Origin: Sphingorhabdus sp.
GTDB lineage: Bacteria; Pseudomonadota; Alphaproteobacteria; Sphingomonadales; Sphingomonadaceae
DNA length: 64,000 bases
Assembly (NCBI GenBank): GCA_028279555.1
Contig: JANQNO010000008.1
Coordinates: 186,001-250,000 of the forward strand
Direction: 5' to 3'
Position 1 is the first letter of the stretch. Every line of letters begins with the position of its first letter. The translations under genes were made by a program, and so were the position numbers. The notes below the pieces were generated by a model. That model was not told the origin of the DNA and did no database searches. It was given only the letters and a program-made list of their open reading frames with translations. This document shows, piece after piece, positions 55,097 through 64,000 of this stretch.

Positions 55097-55933
55097 TTAC
55101 CTCTTCTTCTTCGCATGACGTGAACGAATGATCATCCGGTCCGTCGTCTTGTTCTTGCGGGTGCGCGCACCCTTGGTCGGCTTGCCCCAGGGCGTCACCG
55201 GGTGACGGCCACCCGAGGTCCGGCCTTCACCGCCGCCATGCGGGTGATCGACCGGGTTCTTAGCAACGCCGCGGGTCAGCGGCTTCTTGCCGCGCCAGCG
55301 ATTGCGGCCAGCCTTGGCCAGCGTGGTGTTGGCATTGTCGGGGTTCGAAACCGCACCCACAGTGCCCATGCAGGAACCGAGAATATAGCGCTGCTCACCC
55401 GAATTCAGGCGGACGATAACCTTACCGCCATCGCGGCCGACCAGCTGCACATAAGTGCCTGCGCTGCGTGCGATCTGCCCGCCTTTGCCCGGCTTCATCT
55501 CGATATTGTGGCAGATGGTGCCAACCGGCATCTGCGACAGGAGCATCGCATTGCCCGGCTTCACATCGACCTTTTCGCCGGCAACGACGGTATCGCCAAC
55601 GGCGAGACGCTGCGGCGCGATGATATAGGCCTGCTCGCCATCGCTATATTTGATCAGCGCGATGAAGGCCGTACGGTTTGGATCATATTCGATCCGCTCG
55701 ACCGTGGCCTCGACGTCCCACTTGCGGCGCTTGAAATCGATCTTGCGATATTTCTGTTTGTGACCGCCGCCGATGCCGCGCGATGTGACATGGCCCTTGT
55801 TGTTACGGCCACCGGTCTTGCGCTTGCCTTCGGTCAGCGATTTGACCGGCTTGCCTTTGTACAGCGCCGACTTGTCGACGAGCACGAGGCCGCGACGCGC
55901 CGGGCTGGTTGGTTTATAGCTCTTGAGTGCCAT
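55097..55933 (-). CDS. rplB: 50S ribosomal protein L2
   Basis: Protein of 278 residues next to the peptidyl transferase centre. Has the conserved [20 protein letters not shown] block with the essential histidine, and [17 protein letters not shown] at the start. Confidence 0.97.
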   Translation of the reverse strand: MALKSYKPTSPARRGLVLVDKSALYKGKPVKSLTEGKRKTGGRNNKGHVTSRGIGGGHKQKYRKIDFKRRKWDVEATVERIEYDPNRTAFIALIKYSDGEQAYIIAPQRLAVGDTVVAGEKVDVKPGNAMLLSQMPVGTICHNIEMKPGKGGQIARSAGTYVQLVGRDGGKVIVRLNSGEQRYILGSCMGTVGAVSNPDNANTTLAKAGRNRWRGKKPLTRGVAKNPVDHPHGGGEGRTSGGRHPVTPWGKPTKGARTRKNKTTDRMIIRSRHAKKKR

Positions 55934-55939
55934 TGCCTG

Positions 55940-56251
55940 TTATACTCCCGTGGTCACGTCGATCATCTGGCCTTCCGCCAGCTTCACAACGGCCTTCTTC
56001 ACGTCATTGCGCTTGTAGGGCTTGCCCCGCCAGCGCTTGACCTTGCCCTTTTGCACCATCGTGTTGACGCCCTCGACCTTCACGTCGAACAGCGCTTCGA
56101 CCGCCGCCTTGATTTCAGGTTTGGTTGCATCGCCAGCGACCTTGAAAACAACGGCGTTGTTTTCAGACAGCAATGTCGATTTTTCGGTGATGTGCGGAGC
56201 CACGATCACGTCATAGTGACGGATGTCTACGCCCTCTTTCTTCTTAGCCAT
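55940..56251 (-). CDS. rplW: 50S ribosomal protein L23
   Basis: Protein of 103 residues at the exit tunnel, docking site for trigger factor and SRP. Contains [20 protein letters not shown] and [23 protein letters not shown] overlaps the L4 stop by one base. Confidence 0.96.
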   Translation of the reverse strand: MAKKKEGVDIRHYDVIVAPHITEKSTLLSENNAVVFKVAGDATKPEIKAAVEALFDVKVEGVNTMVQKGKVKRWRGKPYKRNDVKKAVVKLAEGQMIDVTTGV

Positions 56252-56892
56252 TATTTAGCCCCTCCCGGGAGGGCGAAACGTGCCTCCAGCTTTTCGACCG
56301 CGGCGCGGGTCAGAACCAGCGTTTCATGCTTCAGAATGTCGTAGACGTTGGCACCGCCAGCGGGCAGCACATTCACGCCGACGATATTCGCCGAAGCCTT
56401 GCGGAAATTGTCATTGACCGCCTCGCCATCGATGACGAGTGCGCTCTTGCCAAAGCCAAGCTTGGTGAGATTGCCGGTCAGCGCCTTGGTCTTGGCATCC
56501 TTCATGTCGAGATTGTCGAGCACGATGAGGCTGCCATCCTTGGCCTTGCTCGACAGCGCCATTTTCAGGCCGAGCGAGCGGATCTTTTTATTGAGCGACG
56601 GGTTGAAGTCGCGAAGGCGGGCACCATGGGCCTTGCCGCCGCCGACGAAGATCGGTGCACGGCGGTTGCCGTGACGGGCGGTGCCGCCACCTTTCTGGCG
56701 GCCGAACTTCTTGCCGGTGCGCGCCACATCACCGCGCTCGCGCGTCGGACGTGCAGTCGCACGCGCCTTTTCGCGCTGCCAGGTGACAACGCGGTGCAAA
56801 ATGTCTTCGCGCGGCTCGAGGCCGAACACGTCATCTGCCAGCGTAATATCGCCCTTGGCCTTCGCATCGAGGGTCTGAACCTTCAGCTTCAT
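56251..56892 (-). CDS. rplD: 50S ribosomal protein L4
   Basis: Protein of 213 residues lining the exit tunnel; autogenous regulator of the S10 operon in enteric bacteria. Core [20 protein letters not shown] and [20 protein letters not shown] are present. Confidence 0.96.
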   Translation of the reverse strand: MKLKVQTLDAKAKGDITLADDVFGLEPREDILHRVVTWQREKARATARPTRERGDVARTGKKFGRQKGGGTARHGNRRAPIFVGGGKAHGARLRDFNPSLNKKIRSLGLKMALSSKAKDGSLIVLDNLDMKDAKTKALTGNLTKLGFGKSALVIDGEAVNDNFRKASANIVGVNVLPAGGANVYDILKHETLVLTRAAVEKLEARFALPGGAK

Positions 56893-56895
56893 GGC

Positions 56896-57912
56896 CTAGC
56901 CCTCCTTCTTTTCATCTTTGCCGGATTCGGCATTGGCCTCATCCGATGGTTTTTCTTCATCGGCTGGTTCGGCTTTCGCTTCTTCCGCCGGCTTTTCGTC
57001 GCCGCTAGCGTTATCGTCAGCTTTCGCCTCTTCCGCCGGCTTTTCCTCAGCAGCAGGAGCTGTATCTGACGCTGGCTTTTCCTCTGCCTTGGCGTCTTCC
57101 TCAGCCGGCTTTGCTTCGTCAGCTGCCTTTACGTCTTCTGCAGGCTTCTCGTCAGCTGGAGCCTCCGGCGCAGCGGCCATCGCACCTTCTGTATCGGTTG
57201 CGACCACCGGCTCTTCTTCCGCTGGCGTATCATTGTCTGCCTTCAGAGAACCCGGGAAGGGCGCGCCTTCAGGGGCCGGCACCTTCACCGCATCGCGAAC
57301 CAGCAGCCAGCCATTCTTCGCGCCGGGAACAGAACCCTTCACAAAGATCAGGCCGCGATCAACATCGGTGCGGACGACCTCCAGATTCTGCTGCGTGCGC
57401 TGGCGATCACCCATGTGGCCGGCCATCTTCTTGTTTTTGAACACCTTGCCGGGGTCCTGGCGCTGACCGGTTGAACCATGCGAACGGTGAGAAATCGACA
57501 CACCATGCGAGGCACGCAGACCACCAAAGTTCCAGCGCTTCATCGCACCGGCAAAGCCCTTACCCTGGGTATGACCGGTAATGTCGACTAGCTGGCCATC
57601 CACAAAATGATCGGCAGCAATCGCTGCGCCAACCGGGAGGAGACCTTCTTCATTATCGACGCGGAATTCGGCAACGCGGGCCTTTGGTTCCACAGAAGCC
57701 TTGGCGAATTCCTCGCGCTGCGGCTTGTTGATATTTTTCGCCTTGCGAACACCTGCGCCGAGACGGAGAGCGACATAGCCATCCTTGTCGGCGGTGCGAT
57801 GCCCGACCACCTGGCAGCCTTCCAGCGCCAGTACGGTGACAGGTACGTGACGGCCATCCTCGTTGAAGAGGCGCATCATTCCCATCTTTTTAGCGATCAC
57901 GCCAGTGCGCAT
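56896..57912 (-). CDS. rplC: 50S ribosomal protein L3 with long acidic C-terminal extension
   Basis: Protein of 338 residues. The core (about 1-225) starts [20 protein letters not shown] and has [20 protein letters not shown] with the [20 protein letters not shown] loop reaching the peptidyl transferase centre. Residues about 226-338 are a low-complexity acidic tail of Ala/Glu/Lys/Pro repeats ([13 protein letters not shown]). Typical L3 is near 210. There is no gene upstream for 345 bases, where rpsJ should be adjacent; that gap holds hairpins and repeats. Confidence 0.95.
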   Translation of the reverse strand: MRTGVIAKKMGMMRLFNEDGRHVPVTVLALEGCQVVGHRTADKDGYVALRLGAGVRKAKNINKPQREEFAKASVEPKARVAEFRVDNEEGLLPVGAAIAADHFVDGQLVDITGHTQGKGFAGAMKRWNFGGLRASHGVSISHRSHGSTGQRQDPGKVFKNKKMAGHMGDRQRTQQNLEVVRTDVDRGLIFVKGSVPGAKNGWLLVRDAVKVPAPEGAPFPGSLKADNDTPAEEEPVVATDTEGAMAAAPEAPADEKPAEDVKAADEAKPAEEDAKAEEKPASDTAPAAEEKPAEEAKADDNASGDEKPAEEAKAEPADEEKPSDEANAESGKDEKKEG

Positions 57913-57971
57913 GATCCATGCTCCTTATACAGAGGCACACGGGCCCATCCCGCATGCTTGGAGGGACCCCG

Positions 57972-57988
57972 CCGAAATGGCATTTCGG
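57972..57988. promoter_or_regulatory. Hairpin in the rplC leader
   Basis: CCGAAAT (57972-57978) pairs with ATTTCGG (57982-57988) across a 3-base loop, extended by GC pairs, about 60 bases upstream of the rplC start on the - strand. It could be part of an autogenous leader; only the hairpin itself is seen. The rest of the 57913-58257 gap holds the repeat cluster at 58139 and no gene. Confidence 0.4.
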
Positions 57989-58138
57989 TGGGAACCCATC
58001 TAGCCCAAATTTTATGCATGCCCCGTCCGGGCCAGATGCCATTGCCTCCAGATAAGGAAGCTCAGGCGAGACGGGGAACGCAGCCCGGTAACGACCGGCG
58101 GTATTCCAAGAAACGAGAGCATTCAGCTTTTCGTTTCG

Positions 58139-58247
58139 CAGTCCTCGCGAAAGCGGGGACCCCTATGATCTTGCTCGTCATTCCAGCGAAAGCCGGAATC
58201 TGGGGAGACAAAGCCCCGACGATAAAGACCCCGGATCACGTCCGGGG
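58139..58247. repeat. Cluster of three REP-like palindromes between rpsJ and rplC
   Basis: Three GC-rich inverted repeats in a row: GTCCTCGCGAAAGCGGGGAC at 58141-58160, CATTCCAGCGAAAGCCGGAA around 58178-58198, and CCCCGGATCACGTCCGGGG at 58229-58247. The last begins 10 bases after the rpsJ stop on the - strand and is followed by TCTTTATC, so it can also act as a terminator. All three are sphingomonad-type intergenic repeats. Confidence 0.7.
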
Positions 58248-58257
58248 CTGCGCTCGC

Positions 58258-58569
58258 TTAAGCGAGCTTGATCTCAACATTCACGCCAGCAGCCAGATCG
58301 AGCTTCATAAGCGCATCGACGGTCTGCGGCGTCGGTTGAACGATATCGAGAACACGCTTGTAAGTGCGCACCTCAAACTGCTCGCGCGACTTTTTGTCGA
58401 TATGCGGGCCGCGATTGACGGTGAATTTCTCGATACGGGTCGGCAATGGAATGGGACCACGGATAAGCGCGCCTGTGCGGCGGGCGGTGTCCGCAATATC
58501 TCCGGTCGCCTGGTCAAGGACGCGATGGTCAAATGCCTTAAGGCGAATGCGAATATTCTGCGTTTCCAT
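58258..58569 (-). CDS. rpsJ: 30S ribosomal protein S10
   Basis: Protein of 103 residues; also acts as NusE in antitermination. Family start [20 protein letters not shown] at 58569, with [20 protein letters not shown]. It ends 10 bases before a terminator-like repeat, so it may be on a transcript with tuf rather than rplC. Confidence 0.96.
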   Translation of the reverse strand: METQNIRIRLKAFDHRVLDQATGDIADTARRTGALIRGPIPLPTRIEKFTVNRGPHIDKKSREQFEVRTYKRVLDIVQPTPQTVDALMKLDLAAGVNVEIKLA

Positions 58570-58674
58570 GGGTTTTCCCAATTATTCCAGTTACCGATGT
58601 CAAAGAGCCAAAAAAACAGCCAGCCCGACAAAACCCCTTCAGGAAAGCCGGGACAGCTGCTTTTGATACTGTTC

Positions 58675-58711
58675 AAAAACCGAACCCGCCGCGAATCAAC
58701 TTCCCGGCGGG
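58675..58711 (-). terminator. Weak terminator between tuf and rpsJ
   Basis: On the - strand: CCCGCC, a 15-base loop, GGCGGG, then TTCGGTTTTTG. The stem is only six bp and the T-run short, so partial termination between tuf and rpsJ is likely. Confidence 0.45.
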
Positions 58712-58724
58712 TGAGCGGCCTATA

Positions 58725-59915
58725 TTACTTTGTAATCGTTCCGACAACCCCCGAACCGACGGTGCGGCCGCCTTCGCGGATGGCGAAGCGGAGACCCTGG
58801 TCCATGGCGATCGGAGCGATCAGCTTAACGTTGATGGTCACGTTATCGCCAGGCATCACCATTTCGGTGCCGTCGGGCAAGATAACTTCACCGGTAACGT
58901 CGGTGGTGCGGAAGTAGAATTGCGGACGATAATTCGCAAAGAATGGCGTGTGACGGCCACCTTCGTCTTTCGACAGCACATATACCTCAGCGCTGAATTC
59001 GGTGTGCGGCGTAACCGAACCGGGCTTGCAGAGAACCTGCCCGCGCTCGACGGCGTCGCGGTCGATACCGCGGATCAGCGCGCCGATATTGTCGCCAGCT
59101 TCACCGCGATCAAGCAGCTTGCGGAACATTTCAACGCCGGTGACGGTCGTCTTGGTGGTGTCCTTGATGCCGACGATTTCAACTTCGTCGCCAACATTGA
59201 TCACACCGGTTTCGACGCGGCCGGTCACAACTGTACCACGGCCCGAAATCGAGAACACATCCTCGACCGGCATCAGGAAGTCCTGATCGATCGGACGGTC
59301 GGGCTGCGGGATATACTCGTCGACAGCCTTCATCAGCTCGAGAATTTTCTCTTTGCCGATCGCGTCGTCACGGCCTTCCAGTGCGGCAAGCGCCGAACCC
59401 TTGATGATCGGAATATCGTCGCCCGGGAAATCATACTCGCTCAACAGTTCGCGAATTTCCATTTCAACGAGTTCGAGAATTTCTTCGTCGTCAACCTGGT
59501 CGACCTTGTTCATGAAAACCACCATGGCCGGCACGCCAACCTGACGGGCAAGCAGGATGTGCTCTTTCGTCTGCGGCATTGGGCCGTCTGCAGCGTTCAC
59601 CACGAGGATAGCGCCGTCCATCTGCGCGGCACCGGTGATCATGTTCTTCACATAGTCGGCGTGGCCCGGGCAGTCGACATGCGCATAGTGGCGGTTCTCG
59701 GTTTCATATTCGACGTGAGCCGTCGAAATGGTGATACCGCGCTCGCGCTCTTCGGGAGCCTTGTCGATATTGGCGAAGTCAACGGCTTCACCGCCGCCGG
59801 ATTCGGCCAGCACTTTGGTAATCGCAGCGGTCAGCGTCGTCTTGCCATGGTCAACGTGACCAATGGTGCCGACATTGACGTGCGGCTTGTTACGCTCAAA
59901 CTTTTCTTTTGCCAT
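58725..59915 (-). CDS. tuf: Elongation factor Tu
   Basis: GTPase of 396 residues that delivers aminoacyl-tRNA. G1 GHVDHGKT at 18-25, G3 [10 protein letters not shown]4 MNKVDQVD. Full length. Only copy in the window; a second tuf elsewhere cannot be excluded. Confidence 0.98.
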   Translation of the reverse strand: MAKEKFERNKPHVNVGTIGHVDHGKTTLTAAITKVLAESGGGEAVDFANIDKAPEERERGITISTAHVEYETENRHYAHVDCPGHADYVKNMITGAAQMDGAILVVNAADGPMPQTKEHILLARQVGVPAMVVFMNKVDQVDDEEILELVEMEIRELLSEYDFPGDDIPIIKGSALAALEGRDDAIGKEKILELMKAVDEYIPQPDRPIDQDFLMPVEDVFSISGRGTVVTGRVETGVINVGDEVEIVGIKDTTKTTVTGVEMFRKLLDRGEAGDNIGALIRGIDRDAVERGQVLCKPGSVTPHTEFSAEVYVLSKDEGGRHTPFFANYRPQFYFRTTDVTGEVILPDGTEMVMPGDNVTINVKLIAPIAMDQGLRFAIREGGRTVGSGVVGTITK

Positions 59916-60079
59916 TTTTTCCTACCTTTGGTTCCAAAGTCTATCATTACTGACGGAACAGACCGCGCGCCCATGGCGAGGCTGAACCCTATTGTCAACA
60001 CCTATATGGAAACCCGTTCCGCCGGTGGTGAGTCGGCTCCAGGAACGAATTGTGTGCGCCCTTAGCGAAAATTTTCGCC

Positions 60080-62173
<2,094 letters not shown>

Positions 62174-62256
62174 GATCGTTACTCCAGTGCGTGGGGCGGA
62201 TAATGCGCCGCCCTATAGTTGAGGGGGGCAGTGAATGCCAGCCCCCTAATTCGAAT

Positions 62257-62404
62257 TCCTCTCCCGCCTGCGGGAGAGGATATGAAGGCTCGGCAGCTTG
62301 CCTGCCTAGCCGGAGTTGGAGAGGGCAATGCCCCTCCCGCTGCGACTAGGAACTGCCTGCGGCAAATTCCAAGTCTCCCTGCCCTCCCCGCCTGCGGGGA
62401 GGGG
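62257..62404. repeat. Two GC-rich hairpins between fusA and rpsG
   Basis: TCCTCTCCCG/CGGGAGAGGA (62257-62280, ten perfect bp around CCTG) and CCCTCCCCG/CGGGGAGGG (62382-62403, nine bp around CCTG) flank about 100 bases with no gene. The shared CCTG loop and sphingomonad-like look mark them as one repeat pair. No T-run follows on the - strand. Confidence 0.65.
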
Positions 62405-62409
62405 TGCCT

Positions 62410-62880
<471 letters not shown>

Positions 62881-62902
62881 TTCTCTATTCTCCCCGTCTC
62901 AA

Positions 62903-63274
62903 TTATTTGGGCTTTTTCGCGCCATATTTGGAGCGCGATTGCTTGCGGTCCTTGACGCCCTGCGTATCAAGCACGCCGCGAAGGACGTGATAGCGAACGC
63001 CAGGAAGATCGCGGACACGGCCACCACGGATCAGGACAACCGAGTGCTCCTGAAGATTGTGGCCCTCGCCGGGAATATAGGAAATGACCTCACGCGAATT
63101 GGTCAGGCGAACCTTGGCCACTTTACGCAGCGCAGAGTTCGGCTTCTTCGGGGTCGTTGTGTAAACACGGGTGCAAACGCCGCGTTTTTGAGGGTTCTGC
63201 TCCATTGCAGGGACCTTCGACTTGGTCTTCTGCGGAGTCCGGCCCTTGCGGACCAGCTGGTTAATCGTTGGCAT
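62903..63274 (-). CDS. rpsL: 30S ribosomal protein S12
   Basis: Protein of 123 residues in the decoding centre. Family start [20 protein letters not shown] at 63274. The first loop keeps [16 protein letters not shown] (K43), while the second reads [14 protein letters not shown] with arginine at position 88 where most bacteria have lysine; D89, the RimO target, is present. First gene of the - strand array, 170 to 200 bases downstream of a sigma-70-like promoter. Confidence 0.97.
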   Translation of the reverse strand: MPTINQLVRKGRTPQKTKSKVPAMEQNPQKRGVCTRVYTTTPKKPNSALRKVAKVRLTNSREVISYIPGEGHNLQEHSVVLIRGGRVRDLPGVRYHVLRGVLDTQGVKDRKQSRSKYGAKKPK

Positions 63275-63446
63275 GGGCTTCACCTTGGTTTAGTGTTTAG
63301 GTTACTTTGTATAAAGCCCTGTTCCCGAAAGCGGGCGCGGCGGAGGCTCAGCCTTTGATCCACCCAAAGCGATACACAATGTGCGCTATGTAGTTTCCCG
63401 TGGGCTCGGGCAGACTCGAAAGTTCGCCGAGATCACGGAAGGCGCG

Positions 63447-63475
63447 CGTCTAGCGGGGGCTGCGTAGGGTGTCAA
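63447..63475 (-). promoter_or_regulatory. Sigma-70-like promoter of the rpsL (str) operon
   Basis: On the - strand TTGACA (63475-63470), a 17-base spacer and TAGACG (63452-63447). It lies about 175 bases before the rpsL ATG and points into the array. The -10 is imperfect. The rest of the 63275-63591 gap holds only the TetR promoter region. Confidence 0.5.
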
Positions 63476-63510
63476 GAGCAGCATGCCCCGGGCGGCGTTT
63501 CGCCAAAAAC

Positions 63511-63524
63511 AGAATTTTCATTCT
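63511..63524. promoter_or_regulatory. Operator 1 of the TetR-family gene
   Basis: AGAATTTTCATTCT: inverted AGAAT/ATTCT arms with a 4-base spacer, 5 bases upstream of the TTGACA at 63530. Same arm and spacing as operator 2, 47 bases downstream. Confidence 0.55.
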
Positions 63525-63529
63525 ATTTA

Positions 63530-63558
63530 TTGACAACAGCATCTGATCAGCATAAACA
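63530..63558 (+). promoter_or_regulatory. Candidate promoter of the TetR-family gene
   Basis: TTGACA at 63530-63535, a 17-base spacer, TAAACA at 63553-63558, 34 bases before the ATG. Both operators flank it, the second starting in the -10. Confidence 0.5.
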
Positions 63559-63571
63559 GAATACCTATTCT
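63558..63571. promoter_or_regulatory. Operator 2 of the TetR-family gene
   Basis: AGAATACCTATTCT: inverted AGAAT/ATTCT arms with a 4-base spacer overlapping the -10 and probable transcription start. Position fits autorepression. Confidence 0.6.
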
Positions 63572-63591
63572 ATTTTTGATAAGATGTAATT

Positions 63592-64000
63592 ATGACCTCT
63601 AGCCTATGGCAATCCGAGCTGCACTGGCGCCGCGAAGGTCGGCAGGACCGGGCGCACAAAACGCAGAACCGCGTGCTCGATGCGGCGGAAGCACTGTTCT
63701 TCGAACAGGGCTATGACGCCACATCGGTGAACGATGTCGCCAAGAAGGCAAAATGTTCCATCGGTTCGCTCTATCATCATTTCAGGGACAAGAAGGCGAT
63801 TGCCCTGGCCCTGTTCGACCGGATGACGCGCGAATTCGAACTGACGATGAAGGAGGCGTTGAATCGCGATCGTTGGGAGGGCGCGACTATCGCCGATATC
63901 CTGCAGGAATTCATCAAATTTTCCATCCTGAACAACAAGGCCCGGCCCGGTTTCAAGTCGGCCGCGCTGGAAGCCGTCCGGCTCGACCCTTCATTAGGCG
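63592..64000 (+). CDS. TetR family transcriptional regulator (partial, runs off the window)
   Basis: The first 136 codons are present. The N-terminal helix-turn-helix is typical: RVLDAAEALFFEQGYDATSV, then NDVAKKAKCSIGSLYHHFRD and KKAIALALFD. The ligand domain is incomplete. A polar 25-residue leader precedes the DNA-binding domain. It diverges from rpsL. Two AGAAT-N4-ATTCT operators and a promoter lie just upstream, pointing to autoregulation. The regulated target genes are beyond the window. Confidence 0.85.
   Translation, partial: MTSSLWQSELHWRREGRQDRAHKTQNRVLDAAEALFFEQGYDATSVNDVAKKAKCSIGSLYHHFRDKKAIALALFDRMTREFELTMKEALNRDRWEGATIADILQEFIKFSILNNKARPGFKSAALEAVRLDPSLG

Noticed and set aside
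55202-56344. 380-residue + strand frame opposite rplB/rplW
   Set aside because: Shadow of ribosomal protein genes; similar shadows lie opposite tuf, fusA and secY.

Overview
The window reads as a chromosomal segment of an alphaproteobacterium of the order Sphingomonadales (a Sphingopyxis/Sphingorhabdus-like relative). This rests on the class I lysyl-tRNA synthetase, the fused str-S10-spc-alpha ribosomal order without rpmJ, a GTTC-N7-GTTC (alphaproteobacterial LexA-type) box, a thiol-type intracellular PHB depolymerase, glycosyltransferase and ligase families of the exosortase-A type, and several palindromic repeats of a kind common in sphingomonads. I saw no rRNA, tRNA, CRISPR array, complete insertion sequence or prophage.

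Left part (1-12.8 kb): a terminator, a prolyl-4-hydroxylase-like dioxygenase, a secreted DUF885 peptidase, a periplasmic rhodanese, an acetylornithine deacetylase/SDR pair and a fatty-acid desaturase on the + strand. Then come a compact asparaginase coupled to class I LysRS (-), and an XPD/DinG-type iron-sulphur helicase coupled to a SixA-like phosphatase (+). The helicase carries an in-frame palindromic repeat and has no usual start codon for its upstream coding extension. From 12.4 to 15.6 kb a lipid/ribosome cluster runs on the - strand: rpmF, plsX, fabH, ihfA and a MerR regulator.

Middle part (15.6-42.3 kb): mixed accessory and housekeeping genes. These include an S24 repressor-like peptidase diverging from two small genes across a LexA-type box, a polysaccharide pair (glycosyltransferase, O-ligase), MscS, a MaoC/thiolase/monooxygenase run, a dipeptide epimerase with a second in-frame palindromic repeat, and phaZ with a PhaR-like site. 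Further on are an ABC exporter, a diguanylate cyclase, rimO, a K+ channel, and a surE/degenerate-LytM (NlpD-like) pair. The stretch ends with two paralogous basic secreted proteins, a secreted protein with tandem Tudor-like repeats, and a prolyl oligopeptidase. A MITE-like element with 20-bp terminal inverted repeats lies at 22061-22364, a diverged copy at 34851-35115, and a lone end at 26295-26325.

Right part (42.3-63.3 kb): one long - strand array reading rpsL, rpsG, fusA, tuf, rpsJ, rplC-D-W-B, rpsS, rplV, rpsC, rplP, rpmC, rpsQ, rplN-X-E, rpsN, rpsH, rplF-R, rpsE, rpmD, rplO, secY, adk, a START-like secreted protein, rpsM, rpsK, rpoA, rplQ, and a terminator. It makes the ribosome core, elongation factors, RNA polymerase alpha and the Sec pore. 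Low-complexity tails on L3, S5, L15 and S17, an arginine at S12 position 88, a repeat cluster splitting rpsJ from rplC, and the extra gene between adk and rpsM are its unusual features. The window ends inside a TetR-family gene whose promoter is bracketed by two identical-architecture operators.
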